From Tisiphia sp964030975 (lineage in GTDB: Bacteria > Pseudomonadota > Alphaproteobacteria > Rickettsiales > Rickettsiaceae), in NCBI RefSeq assembly GCF_964030975.1, contig NZ_CAXIQH010000001.1, forward strand, positions 1,488,001 through 1,552,000: a stretch of DNA of 64,000 nucleotides, written 5' to 3'. Under the pieces are notes generated by a model. That model ran no database searches. It saw only the letters and a list, made by a program, of their open reading frames with translations, and had not been told where the DNA came from. Position numbers and translations under genes: made by a program. This document shows positions 46,589 to 55,690 of this stretch, piece by piece (positions within the stretch are counted from its first letter, which is position 1; the number at the start of each line of letters is the position of its first letter).

Positions 46589-47240
46589 ATGCTGTTACCA
46601 TATTACGTGTGTTTGTGTTTGGATTTATGGTTGAGTTTGGGTTTAAATATGGTTCGCCAAGCTTCTTTGACACTTTCTTGAGCTTCTTGATAAATTCGTT
46701 ATCATATAACACCTCGTAGTTATATTTCTTGCCACTAGCTGCAGTCATGCTAGGCAAACCAAGGGTTAATCCTTCAATATCTTTAAGTGAGACTATCTTG
46801 CCCAGAGATTCAGATAATTTCGGTAAATCTTGTAGTCTAGGTACTGACCTCATGTTAAAATGTTCTACTGCTTGTTTTAAACCACCAAGCTCAGCTATCG
46901 GCATTTTTTCTAGTCCTGATCTACCATATCTTGCCATTTGGTCTAAATTGCCTGACATACCATCATATTGATGGTTATTAGCAAGATCAATTTTTTCAAG
47001 GTTTCCCAGTTTATTAGCAATATTTGATGTGTTCATATAATGACCAATACCAACTAACCCTGAACCTGTCCCAGCAGCTATTCCTGCTCCGAGTCCTCCG
47101 AATCCTGCGAGTCCTGCGAGTCCCATAGTAGCTCCGAAGGTTGCGAGACCAAGAACTCCCCCCTGTACCAAACCAGTGATTCCAGCTGATTTCTCATATT
47201 TTCCAGCCCGCCACTTTACATCGTGAGCATAGCTATCCAA
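46581..47240 (-). CDS. Probable internal virion protein (Gly/Ala-rich)
   Basis: 219 residues. An N-terminal segment like those of internal/ejection proteins is followed by a Gly/Ala-rich hydrophobic stretch (about 20-70; LGLATFGATMGLAGLAGFGG) that could cross a membrane during DNA ejection. The frame opens just after a stop; TTG at 47240 is the first near-cognate start, and AAGGAG lies about 35 nt upstream, so the true start is uncertain. Overlaps both neighbours by 8 bp. Confidence 0.5.
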   Translation of the reverse strand: MDSYAHDVKWRAGKYEKSAGITGLVQGGVLGLATFGATMGLAGLAGFGGLGAGIAAGTGSGLVGIGHYMNTSNIANKLGNLEKIDLANNHQYDGMSGNLDQMARYGRSGLEKMPIAELGGLKQAVEHFNMRSVPRLQDLPKLSESLGKIVSLKDIEGLTLGLPSMTAASGKKYNYEVLYDNEFIKKLKKVSKKLGEPYLNPNSTINPNTNTRNMVTAYG

Positions 47241-48147
47241 CTGGCTTTGTGCAGATCCTACTATAACTCCTTAACTTATCTTGTAGACCCTGAATATGCG
47301 ATTGCCGATTAGCATAATCAGTCTCTATTTGTTCTGCTCTGTTTTGCTGTTGTTTATATTGGTCAATCATGCTGGTTAATTGATATCTTGCCTGATCAAA
47401 TTTACTAGTATCTTGCAATAGACGATCTTGACTTGCTTGATAGTTACCTAACTGATGCTCAAGCTCAGCTTTCTCCATACTTATATTTTTATGTTCCCTG
47501 GTAATATCATTCATAGAATAACGGATTTTCTCTTCTATTGCCTGACGTTGCTTTTTTAATGACTCAACATCTTGCTGATGTTTAGCAATTGCACTGCCGG
47601 CTTCTTCTTCAGTTAAACCTCGCAAACTGTCTTTCTGCTGGGCTACTCGATCGTAGAGATTTTGGAAGACACCCGGTAGTTGTTCCACTTCTCTCATTCT
47701 TGCTTCAAGAGCTGGAGCCTTCTGTTTTAAGCTTTCAAAAGATTGTTTAAGTTGCTGAGCTGAGGAAGATAACCTAGCTCTTTGGGCTTCTATATTCTTT
47801 AAGTTATTATCATATTGGCTAGCATACTGATTTAATTGGTTTTCCATCTCATAGCTTCTATTGCTATAGTGGTATTGTTGCCCTTCTAGAGAACGTAAAC
47901 CCTGCATCGATTGCTGTATTTCGCCAGATAGATTATTGATAGTAGTTTGTGCTTCATGAGCATAATTATTATAGCGAATGCGTGATTCTTCATAGTTACG
48001 CTTGTGCCTTGCTAAATCAGCACCAGTAAGATACCTGACACCAGGAATCTTAGTAATACCCCTAATAATACCCTTAGAAACAGTATCGCTACAATAGGCT
48101 CCAACACACCCTGCACTTACAGCTAGGGCTGCTAACAATGGAAGCAT
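47233..48147 (-). CDS. Coiled-coil phage protein, possible internal protein
   Basis: 304 residues. Residues ~1-25 form a hydrophobic, small-residue helix (LPLLAALAVSAGCVGAYC), and 45-295 are almost wholly coiled coil rich in Gln/Lys/Glu. I do not recognise a named family. Its place between terminase and portal and overlap with the Gly-rich protein suggest an ejection or internal-core component; alternatively a lipoprotein-like cargo protein. Confidence 0.5.
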   Translation of the reverse strand: MLPLLAALAVSAGCVGAYCSDTVSKGIIRGITKIPGVRYLTGADLARHKRNYEESRIRYNNYAHEAQTTINNLSGEIQQSMQGLRSLEGQQYHYSNRSYEMENQLNQYASQYDNNLKNIEAQRARLSSSAQQLKQSFESLKQKAPALEARMREVEQLPGVFQNLYDRVAQQKDSLRGLTEEEAGSAIAKHQQDVESLKKQRQAIEEKIRYSMNDITREHKNISMEKAELEHQLGNYQASQDRLLQDTSKFDQARYQLTSMIDQYKQQQNRAEQIETDYANRQSHIQGLQDKLRSYSRICTKPVG

Positions 48148-48205
48148 TATACTACCTCATCCATATTATAGTTGTTTATATTTATACTACTTCCGCCCAT
48201 CCTAC

Positions 48206-49648
48206 TTACCTCTCCAAAGCATTATAATCATTCACCACTTTACGATATTGTGATATATTATATTGTGATTGCTGTTGCTCATTACCAGTTTTAGCATCCA
48301 TCGCTAAATAACAAAAGCTCTCGGTTATATCAGTAGCTCTCGAGGAGCTAGAATGCACGCCCCTTTTAGTAGCATCAAACTCATAGAGACCATTAATACC
48401 ACGCTGACATTTCTCGGCATCTATTCGGCACGTACCTAGCAAACTTCTTACTTTAGTTATCATCTCTTCCCGTAAATATTTCCTGCCAATAGCAAAAGGT
48501 GAGAAGCCTACTTTTTCTGCTATCTCGTTGGCTTGTTGTAATCTTGTATCCAAAGTCGGCATTTGCCTTCTACTCATATCATGGGGCAATACGTTACGTC
48601 CATATTGATAGGGTCTAGTTCGTAAATGATTAAGATAAAACTCTAAATCTTTACCCCTATTGATATAAAAATCGATAATATCAACATAGTCTTGTTTTTC
48701 TTGAACAAACCAAATCACCGTATAATCAACAATACCTATATCCCAATAAGTATTAACCTGATAGCTTGCATCAAATGGCACATAGCCAATACGCCCCTGA
48801 CTTTCAGCCAGCCGTAATTGTTCAACAAAAGTACCACCCTGATCAGCTCTCTTGTAACGATAGGCAGCAAAGTCACAATAAAACTCTCTTTGAATCTCTT
48901 CATTAGTCATATCAACAGAGACTAACTTGTTTTTATCGACTAGTGGCTGTCCCTCATTATCGGTAGTATCTTCAATAGTTTTTATTTGGCAAAATACTTC
49001 CGGATTATCTTGGTATTTCCGGTATAATTCTTCACCATGTGTTAGTTTTGGATTATCGGAAGGAGTATATAAATAAAGCAACCAGCCATTATTACGAATT
49101 ACCATCGGCTCTATAACACAGCTCATAGCTCGTGGATCATGGTAAGAATACTCTGAGATAACTGCTCCCTTAATACCACTACCCCTGATAGTAGCATAAC
49201 GATCACTACCGACAAACTGAATCACTGAGCCATTTTTAAATAATATCCGTTGCTTATATTGCTGACTACGAGCAATAATCCCTTTAGGGATAAATGACAT
49301 ATAAGGACGCCCTGATAGTGTCATACCATCCCATATACTCATTTTAGCTTGATTATAGGTAGGATAAACATACCAATAAATGCCAACTTCCCGAATGGCA
49401 CTAGCAGTGATCCAATTAATACCCATAATATCCTTACCAGCTCTTCTATGCCAAATTGCTATAGCTTTCTTCCCACCAGAGTATAAATATCTCCACAAAG
49501 GTAGCTGGAATGGATAGGGTGACCAATCCACCGGAAATTTAAGACTTTTAGAAATAGGGCTAGGAAGCTCTTTGCTGGCTTTAGCTTTACTAGTAGTTTT
49601 CATCACTCTGGGCTTACCGCCCTTTGGCAATTGCGTATTCTGCTTCAT
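48206..49648 (-). CDS. Phage terminase large subunit
   Basis: 480-residue packaging motor and nuclease. The ATPase shows FQLPLWRYLYSGGKKAIAIW and the Walker A-like WHRRAGKD (about 65-72), a Walker B-like GAVISEYSY (about 166-174) and the nuclease domain begins at YWDIGIVDYTVIWF (about 304-317), followed by VLPHDMSRRQ and a DATKRGVHSSSSRATDI end. The start ATG 49648 overlaps the reconstructed small terminase by 35 bp. Confidence 0.92.
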   Translation of the reverse strand: MKQNTQLPKGGKPRVMKTTSKAKASKELPSPISKSLKFPVDWSPYPFQLPLWRYLYSGGKKAIAIWHRRAGKDIMGINWITASAIREVGIYWYVYPTYNQAKMSIWDGMTLSGRPYMSFIPKGIIARSQQYKQRILFKNGSVIQFVGSDRYATIRGSGIKGAVISEYSYHDPRAMSCVIEPMVIRNNGWLLYLYTPSDNPKLTHGEELYRKYQDNPEVFCQIKTIEDTTDNEGQPLVDKNKLVSVDMTNEEIQREFYCDFAAYRYKRADQGGTFVEQLRLAESQGRIGYVPFDASYQVNTYWDIGIVDYTVIWFVQEKQDYVDIIDFYINRGKDLEFYLNHLRTRPYQYGRNVLPHDMSRRQMPTLDTRLQQANEIAEKVGFSPFAIGRKYLREEMITKVRSLLGTCRIDAEKCQRGINGLYEFDATKRGVHSSSSRATDITESFCYLAMDAKTGNEQQQSQYNISQYRKVVNDYNALER

Positions 49649-50288
49649 ATGATTCTATTTCAAAATTAGCTACATCTATCATTTTTGACATTTCTTGGGC
49701 TTTGGTTACCTGTTCACCTTCATCACTATTTTTCCTATGGTAACTATAGTGAAACCTATTGAATTAGGTGATACAAACTTTGTGTCATACCTGCGAAAGC
49801 AGGTATCTAGATTCCCGCTTACGCGGGAATGACAACTTACAATAGTTATGTTCTTTATCACCTAATCCTATAGGTATAACTATAGTATCATTTTTCCTCG
49901 TTTGATATTTCTGCGAATTAGCTTTAAGATATTCCAGCAACGACTTAGAACAATATTTTTTCTTAGTAGCAATTGCCTGATTATCCTTGTTATAAGTCAC
50001 TTCTTCATAACCGTTAATTGCTCTGTCATATAACACCCCTTCTGCTCTATCTACCGCAATGGCTAAAGCTAAATTGACGCATTTGGCTAGATATTTATCG
50101 CTATTAATAATCCGGTGTAATCTAAGTGGTGAGATACAACCAGCCTTCTTAGCTGCAATAACAATGTTACCATGTTCACAAAGATATAATAGGAAATTAG
50201 AGATATCCTCTATTGAACCAAACTTACTGATGGTACTGGATGATATCTTTGCTAAATATTTTTCGAACAAACCATAATTTTTAATCAT
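49614..50288 (-). pseudogene. Small terminase-like gene split by a MITE
   Basis: The 5' part (50288-49885) encodes a helix-turn-helix (IVIAAKKAGCISPLRLHRII, about 42-61) and the pattern YLAKCVNLALAIAVDRAEG...AINGYEEVTYN...SLLEYLKANS seen in small terminases, which bind pac DNA. The MITE at 49747-49882 introduces a stop at 49785. Removing the MITE and one TA gives a continuous 178-residue frame ending at 49614, which overlaps the large terminase start, the usual phage arrangement. Confidence 0.8.
49747..49882. repeat. 136-bp MITE inside the small terminase gene (copy 5)
   Basis: Both termini are intact; TA at 49745-49746 and 49883-49884. It is the clearest insertion of this family because the interrupted frame can be rebuilt exactly. 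Confidence 0.92.
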
Positions 50289-50758
50289 ATAGAACTCTTT
50301 AAAAATCCCTTGTAATAACCTCTATTATACCTGATTTTCAGGTTTTTTACTACTTGAAAAATAAAAACTAAAAAAGTGAAATTTTTAATAACAAGTGATT
50401 AATTACCTCAAAAAAAATTTCGCGAAACGCCCCCCTATACCCCATTTTGTGCCACAGACACCCCCCGGGTGATTTTGTGGGCAATTTTTGCCAAAAAATG
50501 TAAAAAAGTGACAAAAACTGCTAAAAATCTCACCAGAATAGCTATAGATGATGAATTTAGGGGTGAACTTCTGCTGTACCAGCAGAAGCTCTACCTTTGT
50601 AAGCCGCATTACTCTCATACTTTCCAAATCCTTATAATCTCATATGTGATTTGTATGTACTTTTCAACCTTCAGTAATTGGTTGATTATTATTAACCTCT
50701 TTGTAATCATTCTTTTTTCTCGCTAATACAATTAGTCTTTTCTTCGGTTTGCCATAGC
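50289..50758. other. 470-bp gap between DnaA_N remnant and terminase
   Basis: Two overlapping opposite frames (50403-50627 minus, 50469-50726 plus) show no family resemblance. A C/G-rich patch near 50428-50482 stands out in AT-rich DNA. There could be a promoter for the phage module, but I cannot name one. Confidence 0.45.
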
Positions 50759-51188
50759 TTACAGTCCTGCCATTCTATCGACTTCCATCAACTCAAAAGT
50801 AAAATTCTGGCTATTGCAAGCATCTTCCAAAGCTTTTTTGTAATTAGTCCTAATCCAGTGTCCAATAAAGGCAGTGGTTGGTTTGAGAGTGATCTTATTG
50901 CAAGTCGTATCTTCTTCAACTGCTTCTAACTTGCTAAACCAGGATTTGTCCAAGTTCTCACCGTATAACTTTAACAAATATTGCCTTATTTTATACCACA
51001 CTGACTCTGGGTTTAGTCCACTTAGCTCTAAATAATAATCCGATGGAGTTCTTTTGTTAGTAATACGCAATTGCAGAACCTCTTTGCCATATACCTCTTG
51101 CACTTTATTGAGCAATGTGCATTTATCAGGTTCTGACAAAGAGATATCTGCTAAATCAATCTTGTATTCATCGTCATATACTCCAAAG
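50759..51188 (-). pseudogene. DnaA_N-domain protein, 5'-truncated by IS66-like element D
   Basis: The surviving ~142 codons include the DnaA_N-like motif ESVWYKIRQYLLKLYGENLD (about 45-64 of the annotated frame), SWFSKLEAVEED and ITLKPTTAFIGHWIRTNYKK. Such domains end the large Rickettsiales plasmid/RAGE replication-type proteins. The frame is open upstream of 51139 to the IS66-like end at 51193, so the N-terminal part was lost. Its missing part is the type of sequence seen at 20478-21005, though these need not be the same gene. Confidence 0.72.
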
Positions 51189-51273
51189 AAACGTATACTT
51201 GCAGCAAAACTGCATAACTCTATCTAATTTTTTTGTTAGTATAAAATTTATTTTATAAATTTGGGTTCCTACT

Positions 51274-51663
51274 ATGCAAATACCATCAATTACTATTGAG
51301 CAAGTAGCTCAGCAATTTAAAGCCTGGCGTCAAACTAAAACTAACAAGTTTGATCCCATACCAAACCATCTAAAGGAATTAGTTCGCCAGCTACTCCATC
51401 ACTATTCTTGCAAAGATATAGCCAAACATCTCAATATTAATAAAACAATAATTAGTTCAATTCAACGTATACTTGCAGCAAAACTGCAACAAGATATTAA
51501 TTTCCTTCCATTTCAACTAGTAAATTCTATAGATACTGATCCTGTGGCTACTCCCAAACAAAATTACTACACTTGCCACATTATTAAACCAAATGGTACC
51601 AAGCTTATTATCCAAACATTGGATCCAAAAATCATAATTCAGACATTTCTATGCTGCAACTAA
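51274..51663 (+). CDS. IS66-like element D: TnpA-like protein
   Basis: 129 residues, identical in translation to the element B copy, including the internal 22-bp copy of the element terminus (near 51467-51488). Confidence 0.78.
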   Translation: MQIPSITIEQVAQQFKAWRQTKTNKFDPIPNHLKELVRQLLHHYSCKDIAKHLNINKTIISSIQRILAAKLQQDINFLPFQLVNSIDTDPVATPKQNYYTCHIIKPNGTKLIIQTLDPKIIIQTFLCCN

Positions 51664-52004
51664 CCCCTCAGTCAGTTATTTTTGTTGCCACTATTGCCAT
51701 CGACTTTCGTAAGGGTATCGATGGTTTAATAGCTGTTTGCAGACAAAAACTTTCTTCCAACCCTCTTAATGGTTCCTTGTTTTTATTCTATAATAAAAAC
51801 AGAACTGCCATTAAAATTTTGTCCTTTGATGGTCAAGGCTTTTGGTTATGCTCTAAACGCCTATCCAAAGGTAAATTTACGGCAAAACTTTCCCCATCTG
51901 ATAATTCATCTTATCAGATTTGTTATAGAACCTTACACATTCTTATTCATAATGGTGATCCTAGTTCTGCCAAACTCTCTAATGATTGGCTTCCTGTCAT
52001 TTAA
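51651..52004 (+). CDS. IS66-like element D: TnpB
   Basis: 117-residue IS66 Orf2 homolog, same translation as in A and B; overlaps tnpA by 13 bp and the convergent transposase stop by 4 bp. Confidence 0.9.
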   Translation: MLQLTPQSVIFVATIAIDFRKGIDGLIAVCRQKLSSNPLNGSLFLFYNKNRTAIKILSFDGQGFWLCSKRLSKGKFTAKLSPSDNSSYQICYRTLHILIHNGDPSSAKLSNDWLPVI

Positions 52005-53646
52005 GCTGCCGTCTCGATTAATTCCGTATTATTTATATATCTTGCATAGGCAAAAGGCGTATAATTCGTAGGATGCTTCTTTGCTTTGCTGCTCTGCTCT
52101 TGCAGCCAATTTAAATATTTAAAGGCATTGATCTCGTTCTCACTACAAGTCTTTACTATACTATACAGACCACTATGTATCTCAGCACTATTGATTGTTT
52201 TAAAGAATAATGAATTCTTCCTTTGTAAAATAATGGTACGTAGTGACCTCTCAGCCCAATTATTATCAAGACTGCTAACTGGAATTTTCAAAAATTGCGT
52301 CAAACCTTCTTTATTATTTAACCAATATTTCATAGCTTGCCCAAACCTACTATTAGGCTCAACTTTCTTGTCGTTAAATAATTCGTCTATTTTGTTATAT
52401 ATGTTTTCTATATATTTACTGCTATGTTCCTGATGGTACTTCAGCTTTTCCTCAAGGCTCATCTCTTTACATTGATGTTCATTATGGTAAATCCCACCAG
52501 TCTGTTTGAGAAAATATCCGCATTCTTCAGGGTAATATGGTTCATTCTCTGTAAATTTTCTCTGCCCATGTGACAAACAATTGATCATCACTATTATTGC
52601 CAGTAATTCTTTATCTGCTTCTGATAATACCGGGTTATTATTGTTACTTGCATCAGTCATTAAATGAATAGAATCAGTCCTATTCTTACGATTCTTTAGT
52701 ACGTTACCAATATTTTCCCCGCCATGCTTATTACCGGTAAAATATAAAACTATCACCTCATTATTTGTAGTTTTAGCACATATAGTAGTGGTATAACAGC
52801 TGCGTCCTTTCTTATTTTGAGTACGTAATTTTTTATTGGCTACAGTAATTTCTAAAATCCTGGCTCTAGTATCATCAAGGTTCAGTGAACTACATTCGGC
52901 AGCCATTTCCAATAATACCCTGTAAATTTCAGCTCCACCACCTTCTTGCCAAACATCTAAATATTGTTGCCACAACGAGCTATGGGATACAGGAACCCCG
53001 CTTAAACTTTGCAACCTAGATAAACGATAGAAGGGAGTACCGTAGGTCTTTTGTAACACTATTGCACTTTTGCTACTATTTGTCCATTTGTTGATATTTT
53101 TATTGTTCATAACTGTATAATCGCAAGCATTACAGCGTAACGTTTTCTTTACATATCTGTTGACTGTAATTGGAGCATTACCTGTAAATTGTAGCAATTT
53201 TCTAGCTTCACTATTATAGAGTTTACCATTATCACAGTGAGGACAGCTATCACCACTACAAAAATTCTCAGGAGATAAATAGCTGGTATTCGCATCCTGA
53301 TAATCATCAAATCCATATTTACCTTGCCAATTACTGCGATCTCTCTTCTTGGACTCATCGTACTCTTCTTCATTACCACCATTCTTATTATCAGATTCAC
53401 TCGGTGGTTCTTTTAATGAATCTGAACTATCTTTTTTTTGTTATCTGCCTTAAAACCAATCATCATCTCCTTAAGCTTATTTATACTGATGTTTGATGAT
53501 GCTAGCTTGTCTATTAGTTCGTTACAAAATTTCACAAGTTCTATCACCGCTTGCTGATCATCTCCTGTTAATGAACTTGCCTTAATATGTTGTATTAGTT
53601 CTTCTCGTTCCTCAGCACTTAAGGTCGCTACTTTTGGCTTTTTCAT
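52001..53646 (-). CDS. IS66-like element D: transposase, -1 frameshift
   Basis: Same two-frame 548-residue transposase, with A8G at 53431-53439. The translation equals that of element A. The IS630 insertion lies 40 bp upstream of its start codon and may have displaced its promoter. Confidence 0.88.
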
Positions 53647-53685
53647 TTTGATTCATTCATTACGTTTAATAATTGAAATGTTATA

Positions 53686-54642
53686 TAGCACTTAACATAT
53701 AGGTTCATACATTATTTTAAACGTTCTACAACTTGCCTCAAATACAGAAATACCTTTATCTAATAATTTTCTAATGTTATTTTTTATCGGAAACCAATGA
53801 TGTTCAATAGGATTTAAATCAGGGGAATAAGGTGGTAAAAATTTTAGTTTGCAGCCAGCTTTTTCAATTAATTCTTTAGCCCTTTTGGATTTATGAAAGC
53901 TTGCATTATCAGCAATGACAACCTGTCCAGGCTTTAGCTCCGGCACAAGGCAATTTTCTATATAAGCTTCAAATACCTTACTATCACAGCTCCCAGTAAA
54001 GACTAGTGATGCGATTAAACTATTCTGATTTAACGCACCAATAAAACTTGTTCTTTCACTACGTTTTCCCGATTTACTCCCATTACAACGACTTCCTTTC
54101 ATTGACCATCCATATTCATATGATTCATTATCATTTATGCCCGCTTCATCAAGATAAACACGTCTCTCTATCGGCACTTTTTCTAATTCACTGAGAAAAT
54201 CTTGTCGCTTTCCTTCATCTCTTTCTTTATACGCATATGTCTTTTTTTTCGAGTAATGTTGAGTTTCTTTAAAGCTCGGCTGATAGTCATTATACTTGCA
54301 ACATTATCTAATTCTTTTGCTATTTCTGTAAGCGTTAACGAGTTACCCTTTTCTACTAAATGACGCAACTCCGATAAATCAGGGATTTTATGACCATATC
54401 CTTTCTGGTATCCCTCCTTTGACTTTATATCTCCAGTTTGTTTCTTTAATCTAATCCAATCATAGATTATTGACCGACTAATTTTAAAGGTTTCGCATGT
54501 AAGTGCTACTTTCTTATATTTCTCATAATGTTCTATAACTCTAGAACGTAAATCGTAACTGTAGGGGGATGCCATATTTCTATTATATAATTTTTTTATT
54601 ATTTATCATTATAACTTATTTGAATCCATATGTTAAGTGCTA
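53686..54642. mobile_element. IS630-family element
   Basis: 957 bp with inverted termini TAGCACTTAACATATAGG / CCATATGTTAAGTGCTA. The undisturbed site in the other IS66-like copies reads TTATAGTATAAC; here TA is present on both sides (53684-53685 and 54643-54644), a directly observed TA duplication. Confidence 0.93.
53692..54575 (-). CDS. IS630-family transposase, -1 frameshift
   Basis: N-terminal frame 54575-54183 has two helix-turn-helix regions (CETFKISRSIIYDWIRLKK; SLTLTEIAKEL). Second frame to 53692 has the DDE core: VYLDEAGIND, VVIADNASFHKSK and LNPIEHHWFPIKNNIRK. The second frame is -1 relative to the first and is open from an A8 run (54242-54249 as T), where the zero frame reads A AAA AAA. 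Fusion gives 294 residues. Confidence 0.87.
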
Positions 54643-54970
54643 TAGTATAACTGATAGTTTTTCAACCAGTTTTTTTACTAATCGGTGATATTTGCATAGT
54701 AGGAACCCAAATTTATAAAATAAATTCATACTACCAAAAAAATTTAATAGAGTTATGCAGTTTTGCTGCAAGTATACATTACAATAGGGGGGCAATAGAT
54801 GATTACAATTTACACTCTACTAAATATAAGATAGGAAGAGTTTATACAAAGGCTGTAACTTAAATATAACAAAATACTTATTATTTTAAGAAGTATATAA
54901 TAAACTATTGGTAGTATTTTTATTCTTGGTTATAATATACTTTGTAATTAAAATAATAGTAGGTAGTTAT

Positions 54971-55690
54971 ATGGAAGATATTCATAATTGGCAAACAAAA
55001 TACGCAAGTTGTCATTATGCCGATAGGTTACTTAATAAACTAATTCAGATGAACAAGGAAGTAAACCGACCAATAAATATTGACGAAGTCAAAAAAGCTA
55101 TTTACTATGCAAAAAAATACCATGGTAGTCAAATGCGACAATCCGGCGAACCTTATTATTCGCATCCGATAGAGGTGGCTTATATGACTTCTGATTATCT
55201 TTTTAGAACTGATATTATTGTCACTAGCATACTGCACGATACTATAGAGGATACAGAACTTTCAAGAAATATGATTGCTATAATCTTTGGAGAGCAGGTT
55301 GCTACTCAGGTTATGGATCTTACCAGGATAAAAGAAGATGGACGTAAGATTAGCTCAGCAGAAATGGTAGAATCTTTGTTTGAACAAAAAAAGTACGAGG
55401 GATTACTTGTAAAGCAGTTTGATCGACTTCATAATATGCAAACTATTGGTGCTAAATCCCCAGAGAAAGTACAGAAGATACTCGATGAAACCTTAAAAAT
55501 CTTTTTATCACTTCCTGCCTATCTCAATACTTTGGACATTGAAAAAAACATAGCTAAATTTTGCTTTTTAGCTTCTAAAGGATCTGATGCGAATTATATA
55601 CAGAGGAATTTTTCTTTTCTGGGTAGTTCCCAGCCATCTTTTCTAAAGTTTCAAAATGAGACAAGCCAAATTTATAACCCCAAATTATAG
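54971..55690 (+). CDS. spoT: SpoT/RelA-type (p)ppGpp hydrolase, small
   Basis: HD-domain protein of 239 residues from ATG 54971 (MEDIHNWQTKYASCHYADR); the frame is open upstream to 54908 but adds a hydrophobic stretch unlike the family. The hydrolase motifs YHGSQMRQSGEPYYSHPIEV, the HD pair ILHDTIEDTE and LVKQFDRLHNMQT are intact. There is no synthetase or TGS/ACT region. Rickettsiaceae carry many such split spoT genes. The last ~38 codons overlap antisense proP, so the native C-terminus may be shorter. A diverged second copy starts at 63916. Confidence 0.88.
   Translation: MEDIHNWQTKYASCHYADRLLNKLIQMNKEVNRPINIDEVKKAIYYAKKYHGSQMRQSGEPYYSHPIEVAYMTSDYLFRTDIIVTSILHDTIEDTELSRNMIAIIFGEQVATQVMDLTRIKEDGRKISSAEMVESLFEQKKYEGLLVKQFDRLHNMQTIGAKSPEKVQKILDETLKIFLSLPAYLNTLDIEKNIAKFCFLASKGSDANYIQRNFSFLGSSQPSFLKFQNETSQIYNPKL

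Larger units (their letters stand above)
51193..54777. mobile_element. IS66-like element D, carrying IS630
   Basis: 3,585 bp between GTATACTTGCAGCAAAACTG inverted ends. Subtracting the 957-bp IS630 and a TA duplication gives 2,626 bp, the same as elements A and B. Flanks (AAGAAAC and ATTACAA) share no duplication, suggesting recombination after insertion. Confidence 0.9.

Noticed and set aside
50403..50726. Two overlapping opposite frames upstream of the terminase
   Set aside because: Neither shows domain resemblance or a ribosome site; the second has a hydrophobic tail of low-complexity AT-rich DNA.
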